From the NCBI RefSeq assembly GCF_000615905.1, contig NZ_BAMN01000003.1:62001-126000 (forward strand): a stretch of DNA of 64,000 nucleotides. The letters are read 5' to 3'. Made by a program: the position numbers and the translations under genes. This stretch comes from Companilactobacillus nodensis DSM 19682 = JCM 14932 = NBRC 107160. GTDB lineage: Bacteria > Bacillota > Bacilli > Lactobacillales > Lactobacillaceae. Below are positions 17,429-26,087 of this stretch, in pieces. Every line of letters begins with the position of its first letter. Position 1 is the stretch's first letter. The notes under the pieces are model-generated. The model searched no databases, was not told where the DNA came from, and worked only from the letters and a program-made list of their open reading frames with translations.

Positions 17429-18363
17429 TTAATTATCATCATCAAAACCGGAACCACGAACAAACTCAAAATAGTAGTTTCAGTAACCATAATAGCGGCA
17501 TAGTTAGCATCAGCATGATACAACTTAGCCACAACTGGTGCGTTAGTCATAACTGGCATGGCTGCTTGAATGATGAAGACTTGTTTCATCAAAGCAGGAC
17601 CAGGGATGAAGAGGAATAAGAAGCTCATCAATAATGGGGCACAGATGAATCTTCCAAATAAGATACCAACATTCTCCCTGTGGAGCGCGATGTTAGTCAA
17701 ACCAGCATTATAGATTGAAATACCAATAAAAATCATTGATAGTGGGATGGTCAAATTACCAATGTATTGGAAATCCGACATCAAGAAAGTTGGCAATTGG
17801 ATGTGCAAAATAACGAGGATCAAACCAATGATGAAGCCCATTAGTGGTGGGGAGAAGAGCTTAGACAAAGTAGTTCTCCAGTTGAACGAACCTTTTTTCT
17901 CACCATCAACTTGGATCAAGTAAGTACCTAAAGTCCAGAAGAATGTCGTGTTAGCCATGTAATAAACCAAGACGTAAGGCAAACTTTGCGATCCAAACAG
18001 TGCCATATTGACGGGTAGGCCAACGAAGACAGTATTTGAGTTAAAGAACATTGATGAGAATAACCCCTGATGATCCTTATCAATATGCAGAATCTTGATC
18101 ATAATGACAGAGATACCGATCAAAATTGTCATAGACAAACATGGTATGACTAGATTCGGTAACAGCTTGATCAATTTTCCAGCTGTAAAATCACTTGTAA
18201 TCGTGTAGATCATGTAAGCAGGCAAAGCGACTTGTGTAACTAATTTAGCAATCAACTTAGTTGCATCATCTGAAAACCAGTCTTGTCGAGCTAAAAAATA
18301 GCCGACCGCAATTAATACGATAATTATTAAAATTCCTTGAACACTCTGAAAAAATACTCCCAT
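17425..18363 (-). CDS. AEC family transporter (auxin efflux carrier-like / malate permease type)
   Basis: The 312-residue protein has about ten membrane helices arranged as two inverted halves of five. Characteristic strings are QGILIIIVLIAVGYFLAR at the N-terminus, FFNSNTVFVGLPVNMALFG in helix 4 and QAAMPVMTNAPVVAKLYHAD in helix 9. In lactic acid bacteria family members include malate/citrate carriers and other organic anion exporters. No malolactic or citrate genes are adjacent, so the substrate is open. It ends at a strong bidirectional terminator. Confidence 0.85.
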   Translation of the reverse strand: MGVFFQSVQGILIIIVLIAVGYFLARQDWFSDDATKLIAKLVTQVALPAYMIYTITSDFTAGKLIKLLPNLVIPCLSMTILIGISVIMIKILHIDKDHQGLFSSMFFNSNTVFVGLPVNMALFGSQSLPYVLVYYMANTTFFWTLGTYLIQVDGEKKGSFNWRTTLSKLFSPPLMGFIIGLILVILHIQLPTFLMSDFQYIGNLTIPLSMIFIGISIYNAGLTNIALHRENVGILFGRFICAPLLMSFLFLFIPGPALMKQVFIIQAAMPVMTNAPVVAKLYHADANYAAIMVTETTILSLFVVPVLMMIIK

Positions 18364-18429
18364 ATAGATTGCCTCTTTAGAAAAAATATATGTCCTTTAT
18401 GTTACACCTTTTTGAAAGTGTATTGAAAA

Positions 18430-19866
18430 CTAATCTTCCATAGTTTCAGTTTCTTCATCGGCATCTTCAACAATAGCTGTCTTGTCTTTGGCAGCTGCTT
18501 TATCGATTCGGTGTTCTCTGACAAAATAAACTATTGTCATAACCACCAGGAATACTACACCAACTAATAGTGAAACGGTAGTTTCTGGATTGAGAAACAT
18601 GAAGAACAAAATGACTAGTAATGAAGCGATGGCAAGGTAGTTACTAATGGGATAGAACGGCATTTTGAAGGGATGTTCCGCCATATGTGCGGCGTTGACC
18701 TTTCTAAATTTCAATTCACTGACTAGAATAACGAACCAAGGGACCATACCGGGAAGAACACTAGAGCTGTATACGATAACGAAGATATTATTTGAAGTAT
18801 GGAAAATCACTGGTAAGACGAAGTTCAAGATCAAACCGAGCAGGATACCTACGGACATAACGATTACAGGCAGATAAGGGACGTTATGGCGAGATAACTT
18901 TGTGAAAGCCTTCGGAAGACGGTGTTCTATACCTAATGTATAGAGCATTCGACTCGAACTGAAGATACCAGAGTTGCATCCTGACAAGGCAGCGGTCAAA
19001 ACGACAAAGTTGATGATCTCAGCGGCAAAGGTGATTCCGAATTTGGCGAATGTTTCTGTAAATGGAGAACCGATCGTACCTAATTTGTTCCAAGGGTAAA
19101 TTGTCACGATAACGAAAATAGCACCAATATAGAAGATCAAGATTCTACCAACGATCGAACGGATCGCGTGGGTGATCGTTTCTTGAGGATTCTCAGCTTC
19201 ACCAGCTGTAATACCGATAACTTCGATACCTTGATAGGAAGCAACGACTATTGCCAGTGCGAAGATGAATCCCTTTAGACCGCCAGTAAAGAAGCCACCG
19301 TTTTTCCAAAGGTTGCTAAAACCAACAGGATGACCGCCATTACCAACACCTAAGAGGATAACTAAGAAGCCCAAAATAATCATGAAGATAATTGTGACAA
19401 CCTTGATAATAGAGAACCAGAATTCTAGCTCACCATAGGCCTTAACAGATGTTAAGTTAGCGATACCTAACGTTACAACAACGACGACACCAACGATCCA
19501 CTGTGGCATATTAGGCCACCAGAAGCTTAGATAAGTTCCGACGGCAATAACTTCACTAATACCGACGACTAACCATTGGAAGACGTTACTCCAAGCAGTT
19601 AAGTAGCCGACAACTGGATGGATATACTCTGTCCCAAATTTGGCAAATGAACCTGTTGATGGATCAACGTAGAGCATTTCCCCGAGTGCACGCATAACCA
19701 TGTATAAGATCAAGCCGGCAAGTCCATAGGCCAGAAGAACTGATGGACCGGTCCATTTGATAGTTGAAGCTGACCCCATGAATAATCCAACCCCAATTGT
19801 TCCACCAAGTGCGATCATCTGCATTTGGCGTGAAGAAAGGCTCCGTTTTAGTTTTTCTTCTTCCAT
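18430..19866 (-). CDS. AAT-family amino acid permease
   Basis: The protein has 478 residues from ATG 19866 ([17 protein letters not shown]). Twelve helices begin with [17 protein letters not shown], the G-x-G-x-F substrate site. GIEVIGITAGEAENPQETI is the signature of the AAT branch (LysP/GabP/AnsP group). A TTG/ATG further upstream is in frame, but the GAAAGGGGG ribosome binding site fixes the start, and the paralogue starts at the same place. It has a charged acidic tail. Helix sequences are nearly identical to the frameshifted paralogue immediately upstream, indicating a tandem duplication. Confidence 0.9.
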   Translation of the reverse strand: MEEEKLKRSLSSRQMQMIALGGTIGVGLFMGSASTIKWTGPSVLLAYGLAGLILYMVMRALGEMLYVDPSTGSFAKFGTEYIHPVVGYLTAWSNVFQWLVVGISEVIAVGTYLSFWWPNMPQWIVGVVVVVTLGIANLTSVKAYGELEFWFSIIKVVTIIFMIILGFLVILLGVGNGGHPVGFSNLWKNGGFFTGGLKGFIFALAIVVASYQGIEVIGITAGEAENPQETITHAIRSIVGRILIFYIGAIFVIVTIYPWNKLGTIGSPFTETFAKFGITFAAEIINFVVLTAALSGCNSGIFSSSRMLYTLGIEHRLPKAFTKLSRHNVPYLPVIVMSVGILLGLILNFVLPVIFHTSNNIFVIVYSSSVLPGMVPWFVILVSELKFRKVNAAHMAEHPFKMPFYPISNYLAIASLLVILFFMFLNPETTVSLLVGVVFLVVMTIVYFVREHRIDKAAAKDKTAIVEDADEETETMED

Positions 19867-19999
19867 AGATAAAAATCCCCCTTTCACCTGTTTAGAGATG
19901 CTGAACAAATGTAAAATATGTTGATACCATAATACTATATATTTTCAGTAAAGTACGGAATTTTATGAAAAAATTCTCTACAAAATATAAAATATACGA

Positions 20000-20037
20000 A
20001 AAGAGTTCCTAATTATTAAAATTAGGAACTCTTTTTT
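20000..20037. terminator. Terminator between the two permease paralogues
   Basis: A 13-bp stem (AAGAGTTCCTAAT and complement) is flanked by A-rich sequence and T6. It ends the second permease gene on the minus strand. Confidence 0.85.
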
Positions 20038-20060
20038 ATGAGAATGTTCGTATTTTTGTA

Positions 20061-21487
20061 TTAAAACTCTTCTTCAGCTTCCTCAAAAGCCTCTTCAGTA
20101 GAAGTAACATTGTCAGGTTGATGATCACGTCCGCGTTCACGAACGAAGTAGATGAGCGTCATAACGATTAAGAAAACGACACCGACTAGTAGTGATACAG
20201 TTGTTTCAGGATTCAAGAACATGAAGACCAAAATAACCAATAGCGCCGCAATGGCTAAGTAGTTACTGATAGGATATAGCGGCATTTTGAAGGGATGTTC
20301 TTTCATATGTGCAGCATTGATTTTTCTAAATCTCAATTCACTGATCAAGATAACAAACCATGGCACCATTCCGGGAAGAACACTGGAACTGTAGACGATA
20401 ACGAAGATATTACTTGATGTATGTAGTAGTAATGGTAACGAATAGTTCAAGATCAAGCCAATTAGAATTCCTAGTGAAATTGTAATAACGGGAATATAAG
20501 GAACTTTGTGTGCTGATAATTTCGTAAATGACTTAGGTAAATATTTCTCTAGTCCTAATGTATAGAGCATACGACTGGAACTGAAGATACCTGAGTTACA
20601 ACCAGACATAGCGGCTGTCAACATAACGAAGTTGATGATTTCGGCGGCGAAGGTAATTCCTACTTTAGCGAACGTTTCAACGAATGGAGAACCGATCGTA
20701 CCCAACTTGTCCCATGGGTAAATTGATACAATAACAAAAATGGCACCGATATAGAAAATCAAAATTCTACCGACGATCGAACGAATAGCACGAACGATAT
20801 TTTCTTGAGGATTCTCAGCTTCACCGGCTGTAATACCGATAACTTCGATACCTTGATAGGAAGCGACGACGATGGACAGTGCGAATATGAAGCCCTTGAG
20901 TCCACCTGTGAAGAAGCCACCGTTTGTCCAGAGGTTGCTGATACCAACGGGATGACCACCGTTACCGACACCAAGAACGATGACTAGTAATCCTAATATG
21001 ATCATGAAAATAATTGTGACAACTTTGATCAAAGCAAACCAGAATTCTAGCTCGCCATAAGCCTTAACGGAAGTCAGATTAGCGATACATAATGTAACAA
21101 CTACGACGACTCCGGCGATCCACTTAGGCATCGCTGGCCACCAGAACTCTAAGTATGTTCCGACTGCGATAACTTCACTGATCCCTACGACTAAGTATTG
21201 GAAGACATTGCTCCAAGCTGTTAAGTACCGACGACTGGGTGAATATATTCAGTCGCAAACTTTGCGAAAGAACCTGTTGATGGGTCAACGTAGAGCATTT
21301 CCCCTAACGCTCTCATGACCATATAAAGTATTAAACCTGCTAAAGCGTAGGCGAGTAATACTGAAGGACCGGTCCACTTGATCGTGGATGCGGATCCCAT
21401 GAATAATCCCACTCCGATTGTTCCACCTAGAGCAATCATCTGCATTTGTCTTGATGATAAGCTACGACTGAGCTCTTTTTTTGCCAT
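20061..21487 (-). pseudogene. AAT-family amino acid permease, second tandem copy, one-base deletion
   Basis: ATG 21487 begins [20 protein letters not shown]. The frame ends after YIHPVVGT at 21221, because GTC GTC GGT ACT TAA is read where the intact paralogue has GTC GGC TAC TTA ACA. Restoring one base near 21226 makes TAC TTA ACA GCT TGG and the frame then continues to EEAEEEF at 20061. The remaining sequence is fully conserved with its neighbour, including the GEAENPQE motif. Absence of further decay implies a very recent mutation or an assembly error. Confidence 0.85.
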
Positions 21488-21670
21488 ACATAATCCCGCC
21501 TTTGAAACTGTTCATTAATAGTGAACATGTGTGTTAATAGTATGAAACATATCATACACTTTGTTTGTGAAATTGTCATATTTTTTTTGAAAATTACTTA
21601 TTAATTGGATATTGAATGAAAATTGCTTATTATTTAGGTAAGTATTTTACTCAATATAAGGAGAAATACA

Positions 21671-23329
21671 TTGAACATTAAAGAAAAACGATGGTTGATC
21701 ATCGCAGATGTTTTAATTTTATTTTTGGCCATATATCCGATTTTTTTAGGAGGAATCGTTGGTGGCTATGATCCTGGTTTTCACATGGGTAGGATACAAA
21801 CATTGGCAAATAATATTGCTGGTTGTCACTTTCCTAATCCGATTGGATTTGAGTATTTAAATAAATTTGGATATGGAATTGGTTTCTTTTATGGAAATCT
21901 TTTCATTTATCCATTCGCACTTTTACGTATGCTGGGTGTGAGTTTGTATCATACTTATGCCGTTTACATAATTACCTTTGTAATTTTAAATATTATTTCT
22001 ATTAACTATGTTGTTCAGAAGTTGTTCAATAACCGCTGGGCAACGATCCTTTCAGCACCAATTTACTTGAGTTCGTATTACACTTTTGGAGTGATTTATT
22101 CTAGGGCTGCTGCTGGTGAGTTAATCGCCTTTGCAATAATTCCATGGATATTATTAAGCTTGTTCAAAATAGTTCAGGGTGAGTACAAATACTGGTATAT
22201 GTTAGGAATTGCTCTTAGTTTGTTACTGGCAACGCATGTTTTGTCATTTCTGATTGCTGTAGGAACGGCAGTTTTTATCTTCATAATGAACTTAATACCA
22301 ATTTTCAAAGACAAAAAAATATTTTTTTCTTTCACTAAAGGAGCATTACTATTCTTAGGTCTATCCAGTGTCTTTCTGTTTTCTTTTGTACAACAATATT
22401 TAGTTCAAAAATACGTTGATACATCAACTAACAGTGCTGGTAGGTACTTGTTATTTGTGAATGCTGACTGGTTGAATCAAACCTTTGATATGAAGCAATT
22501 TGTTTCAACTAACGGGACATTTTTAGTATTGCTGTTGTTATTTTCTTTTATTTACTACCTATATAAAGGCAGAGGATTTCATTTTTCCACCAAAATAATT
22601 CCTCAAGCATTTATTATTATTTTGGTTTACGGGATGCTGATGTTGTCACCGGACTTTTTACATTTAGTAGTAAAATTGTTTAAGCCAATCATACTGTTGC
22701 AGGTTGTCACAAGGGTCAATGTTGTACTCTTACCGTTGTTAACATTTGTGGTGGCTAATGCACTGGGAAATATTATTAGTGATACAGGTAAATTTAAAAT
22801 CCCGATGGTAACAGGTTTCTTAGCAATCTTAACCGTTATAACGGTTATGTTCCCGATTCAGAACAATTTGAATTTTGTCGCCAATCGTAAGTCACCTATC
22901 TCTACTTTGAGTGTCAGTATGGGTGAGTATGAACCGAGGGAATTCTTTAACTACAATACAGCTAATGATTTTAAGATAAACGATAATTTCCTTGAGAAGT
23001 CGGAAAAGATAAATATTGTTAAGAATAATCGAAATAAGGTCGTTGTTAAGGTTGAGGACAATAACCGTGCGCGAACTGTTATGTTACCAAGGCTGTATTA
23101 CAAGGGATATCAAGTAAAGCTGACTTATGATGGAAAAACTAAAACTAGCCCAGCATCGACTAAGAATGGACTTGTAGCAGCCAATTTACCAAGAAACTTC
23201 AAATCAGGTAAAATTGAAGTTACTTATAAGATGACTTCAATCGCCAAAACTGGTTGGGTGGTCTTCATACTTACGTTCTGTTACTTAGTCTGGGCGTTTC
23301 TCAAGAAGTTCAGGAGACAGCTTATGTGA
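21671..23329 (+). CDS. Large membrane protein resembling GT-C glycosyltransferases
   Basis: The 552-residue protein has about 11-12 membrane helices in the first 430 residues and an extracytoplasmic beta-rich tail (VKVEDNNRARTVMLPRLYYK) before a last helix. The first external loop carries GGYDPGFHMGRI, an acidic-residue-plus-His arrangement like the catalytic loop of GT-C enzymes that use polyprenyl-phosphate sugars. It starts with TTG and AAGGAG lies nine bases upstream. It is close in form to YfhO-like or six-pyruvoyl-tetrahydropterin-synthase-related membrane proteins of lactobacilli. A role in decorating cell wall polymers is only inferred. Confidence 0.65.
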   Translation: MNIKEKRWLIIADVLILFLAIYPIFLGGIVGGYDPGFHMGRIQTLANNIAGCHFPNPIGFEYLNKFGYGIGFFYGNLFIYPFALLRMLGVSLYHTYAVYIITFVILNIISINYVVQKLFNNRWATILSAPIYLSSYYTFGVIYSRAAAGELIAFAIIPWILLSLFKIVQGEYKYWYMLGIALSLLLATHVLSFLIAVGTAVFIFIMNLIPIFKDKKIFFSFTKGALLFLGLSSVFLFSFVQQYLVQKYVDTSTNSAGRYLLFVNADWLNQTFDMKQFVSTNGTFLVLLLLFSFIYYLYKGRGFHFSTKIIPQAFIIILVYGMLMLSPDFLHLVVKLFKPIILLQVVTRVNVVLLPLLTFVVANALGNIISDTGKFKIPMVTGFLAILTVITVMFPIQNNLNFVANRKSPISTLSVSMGEYEPREFFNYNTANDFKINDNFLEKSEKINIVKNNRNKVVVKVEDNNRARTVMLPRLYYKGYQVKLTYDGKTKTSPASTKNGLVAANLPRNFKSGKIEVTYKMTSIAKTGWVVFILTFCYLVWAFLKKFRRQLM

Positions 23330-23412
23330 TTCAAAATATTTGTAATTGATTCAGTATTACTCTAAAGTACTAAGGACATATGCATACAATTTAATATTGA
23401 GGGAGAAATATT

Positions 23413-24348
23413 ATGAGAGCAGTAGTTATTGATGAATACGGAAATAAAGATAAGTTACACATGGAAAATATTGAAATTCCAGAGATTGCGGATGATGAGG
23501 TACTAGTTGAGGTTAAAGCTACTTCGGTTAATCCAATCGACTGGAAGTTACGTGAGGGATATTTGGCAGAGATGATCCCATTGAAGTTTCCAATTGTTTT
23601 GGGATGGGATGTTGCTGGCGTTATAACGCGTGTTGGGCAAAATATTAAAGGTTTCAGATCTGGAGATAATGTTTTGGCTCGTCCAGATTTAACAAATCGT
23701 GGAACATATGCTGAATATACGGCGGTTAAAGATGATAAATTGGCAAAATTGCCCAATAACGTTTCATTTGAAGAGGCTGCTGCATTACCTCTTGCCGGTT
23801 TGACGGCTTGGCAAGGTATTTATGAGAATCTCGATGTGAAACCAGGTCAAACGATTTTGATGCAAGGTGGAGCAGGTGGTGTCGGTATCATTGCTATTCA
23901 ACTACTGAAACATCTTGGCGCACATGTTATTACGACTGCTAGTGCTAAGAATAAGGAATTCCTTGAAGGATTGGGCGCTGACGAAATCATTGATTATCAT
24001 GATACTGATTTTTCTGAAGTGTTGAGCGATGTCGATGCAGTCTTCGATACGATCGGTGGAGAGACACTTGATAAGAGCTATTCTATTATCAAAAAAGGTG
24101 GTCATTTAGTTACGATCGATGGTCAAATCGACGAGAAAAAAGCGGAAGCACAAGGTATTACTGCCAACGGAATTTGGTTACGTCCTAATGGCAAGCAGTT
24201 GACAGAATTAGTCAATTTTGTCAGCGATGGTATTGTAAAAGTTGTTATTGATAGCGTGCATCCATTTAGTGAAGATGGTGTTAAAGAGGCTCAAGAAGTT
24301 AGTGAGTCGCATCATGCTAAAGGTAAAATTGTAATTTCCATGAAATAG
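23413..24348 (+). CDS. NADP-dependent alcohol dehydrogenase-like oxidoreductase (MDR, quinone reductase type)
   Basis: The 311-residue zinc-less MDR protein has an N-terminal GroES-like domain (VKATSVNPIDWKLREGY), the quinone-oxidoreductase motif LPLAGLTAWQGIYE, and a Rossmann nucleotide site with ILMQGGAGGVGIIAIQLLKHLGA at about residues 142-165. The expected zinc ligands of alcohol dehydrogenases are absent. The family reduces quinones or enals with NADPH. It is a single gene, with GAGGG before the ATG and a strong terminator after the stop. Confidence 0.9.
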   Translation: MRAVVIDEYGNKDKLHMENIEIPEIADDEVLVEVKATSVNPIDWKLREGYLAEMIPLKFPIVLGWDVAGVITRVGQNIKGFRSGDNVLARPDLTNRGTYAEYTAVKDDKLAKLPNNVSFEEAAALPLAGLTAWQGIYENLDVKPGQTILMQGGAGGVGIIAIQLLKHLGAHVITTASAKNKEFLEGLGADEIIDYHDTDFSEVLSDVDAVFDTIGGETLDKSYSIIKKGGHLVTIDGQIDEKKAEAQGITANGIWLRPNGKQLTELVNFVSDGIVKVVIDSVHPFSEDGVKEAQEVSESHHAKGKIVISMK

Positions 24349-24352
24349 TCAA

Positions 24353-24392
24353 TAATCCGGCAAGTGATACATATTTGCCGGATTGTTTTTTT
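24353..24392 (+). terminator. Terminator after the MDR gene
   Basis: A 10-bp stem (AATCCGGCAA with TTGCCGGATT) is followed by GTTTTTTT. Confidence 0.9.
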
Positions 24393-24488
24393 AAAATTTG
24401 TATAAAAATCAAGGTATATATTGCAACATATGTTCGCATACTAGTATATTTAAGGTAGCTTTAAATAATTTTCGGGAGGAAAAGTTTA

Positions 24489-25679
24489 ATGAAGAAATCA
24501 TTGATCGTAAGTGGATTACTATTTTCTGGTATGATCTTGGGTTCAGTCGCTACACCAGCTGTAGTTCAAGCTGCTGATGCTGCAACTACTGAAGCCACAG
24601 AAAAACAAAGTGTTGGACAAGTTTCTAATAACGTTACATTTAAAGATACAGATGGCAAAAAATTAGTTACTATGCCAATGTATGGAAAGGTTGGAGACAA
24701 TCTAACGGTGCCACAAGGTTCTACAGCATTAACAGGTTATTATTTCAACGGAACAGTTCCTGTATTCCAAGCAGATGGTAGCTCATACGATGTTACAGTT
24801 ACTAAGGCAACAGACTACGATAACGTCGTTACATTGAGCGTTAATTACTACCTAGGTGATAAGTCAAATGTTGTTGGTACAGAACAAATTTCTGGTGGTA
24901 AAGGTGTTGCTGCTAAGTTAACAACAATTCCTGCAGGATACACACTAGTTAATGCTAGTGATGCAAATGTTAAATTACCTGCTCAAAGCGGTTTGTTGAA
25001 CGTTCAAGTTAGACAACCAGTTGCTAACACAGTTATCTTCAAGACAGCTGACGAATCACAAGTTGGTACAACTACAGTTTCTGGTGCAAAAGTCGGTGAT
25101 GCCGTTGTTCTAACAGATGGTCAAATTCCAACAGGTTATACAGTTGCTAACAAGAATCTAACATTGCAAGCAGATGGTAATACACAAATTATCACCGTTA
25201 CAAGGGCTGATAATTCTGGTGTTACTAAATATGACGGTGTTGCTACAACAGGAACACTAGGTGCAAGAATCTATACACAAGAAGGTAAGATGATTACTGG
25301 ACGTGCTTTAGGTGCTAACACTGCATGGAGACTGGACAAAAAGTTAGTTCTTGACGGTGTAACATATTACCGTGTTGCTACTAACGAGTTTGTTAAAGCT
25401 GCCGATGTGACAGTTACCGGATCAGATGCGAATACTGGTTCTGATAACAATGGTTCAGGAGTAACAACACCATCTGATGCTGTTAAGACTGACAAAGCAG
25501 TCGTTACAACAATTTCAGATGGACCAACATTCTTGTACAAAGGTAACGGAGAGAAGATTTCTAACCGTGCCTTAATGCCACACTCAGCTTGGCAAACAAG
25601 TAAGATGGGTACCATCAATGGTGTGAAGATGTACAAAGTTGCTACTGACGAATGGGTTCCAGCTAGCGATATCAAATAA
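24489..25679 (+). CDS. Secreted surface protein with MucBP-like repeats and two SLAP domains
   Basis: The 396-residue protein has a signal peptide (MKKSLIVSGLLFSGMILGSV, cleavage after VQA near residue 28). Three beta-rich repeats of about 60 residues follow, each with the pattern V-x-F-K-(x)-D and P-x-G-Y-x-x, resembling MucBP/MUB units. Two C-terminal SLAP (S-layer protein A) domains carry TQEGKMITGRALGANTAW and GNGEKISNRALMPHSAWQ. SLAP domains hold proteins on cell wall polymers by charge, so no LPxTG is present or needed. Codon choice is of the highly expressed type, unlike the paralogue downstream. Confidence 0.85.
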   Translation: MKKSLIVSGLLFSGMILGSVATPAVVQAADAATTEATEKQSVGQVSNNVTFKDTDGKKLVTMPMYGKVGDNLTVPQGSTALTGYYFNGTVPVFQADGSSYDVTVTKATDYDNVVTLSVNYYLGDKSNVVGTEQISGGKGVAAKLTTIPAGYTLVNASDANVKLPAQSGLLNVQVRQPVANTVIFKTADESQVGTTTVSGAKVGDAVVLTDGQIPTGYTVANKNLTLQADGNTQIITVTRADNSGVTKYDGVATTGTLGARIYTQEGKMITGRALGANTAWRLDKKLVLDGVTYYRVATNEFVKAADVTVTGSDANTGSDNNGSGVTTPSDAVKTDKAVVTTISDGPTFLYKGNGEKISNRALMPHSAWQTSKMGTINGVKMYKVATDEWVPASDIK

Positions 25680-25709
25680 TAATTAAATTGATATAGTTTT
25701 ATATTTATG

Positions 25710-25755
25710 AAAGTCCTTTTCAAACCTGAGTTTTGGGTTTGAGGGGGACTTTTTT
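25710..25755 (+). terminator. Terminator after the first SLAP surface protein gene
   Basis: AAGTCC/GGACTT and TCAAACC/GGGTTTGA form a long hairpin followed by T6. Confidence 0.8.
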
Positions 25756-26087
25756 GTTTTGATGATTTTTATTTGTAAATGTCCGATATTTTTATATGAT
25801 AAAAAATAATTTAATTAAGATTAAAATATGGATTTGTAATTTTGGACAATTCCATTCTATAAGGAATTTTAAATTAAAAATGGATAAGAAATAAGTTATG
25901 GATGCTTTCAGGGTTAAAGGTAAATATATTTCCATTTATACTGATTTTATAACCATATACATAGTTATTTATAAATATTAAAATCTTGTTTTAAGCAGTT
26001 GTAATACTTTTATATCCCTATATTATATTAGTTAAATGTTATATAAAAATCGAATACATTCTATATAATTTAGGGGGAACTTAGGAG
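25756..26087. other. AT-rich intergenic stretch without a gene
   Basis: The 330 bp between the two SLAP surface protein genes are very AT-rich. A TATAATTTAGGGGG string just before 26088 combines a -10-like hexamer with the ribosome binding site of the next gene. I see no ORF with a ribosome binding site and no stable hairpin besides the terminator at its left edge. Confidence 0.5.

Noticed and set aside
17208-17619. Short ORFs on both strands over structured element A2
   Set aside because: They have no ribosome binding sites and are explained by the conserved helices of the element; one runs into the AEC gene in the wrong strand.
24424-24440. LexA-like palindrome CAACATATGTTCG before the first SLAP gene
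   Set aside because: One half-site reads CAAC instead of GAAC, a mismatch at an essential position, and no promoter overlaps it. The perfect box at 53561 makes this look like chance.
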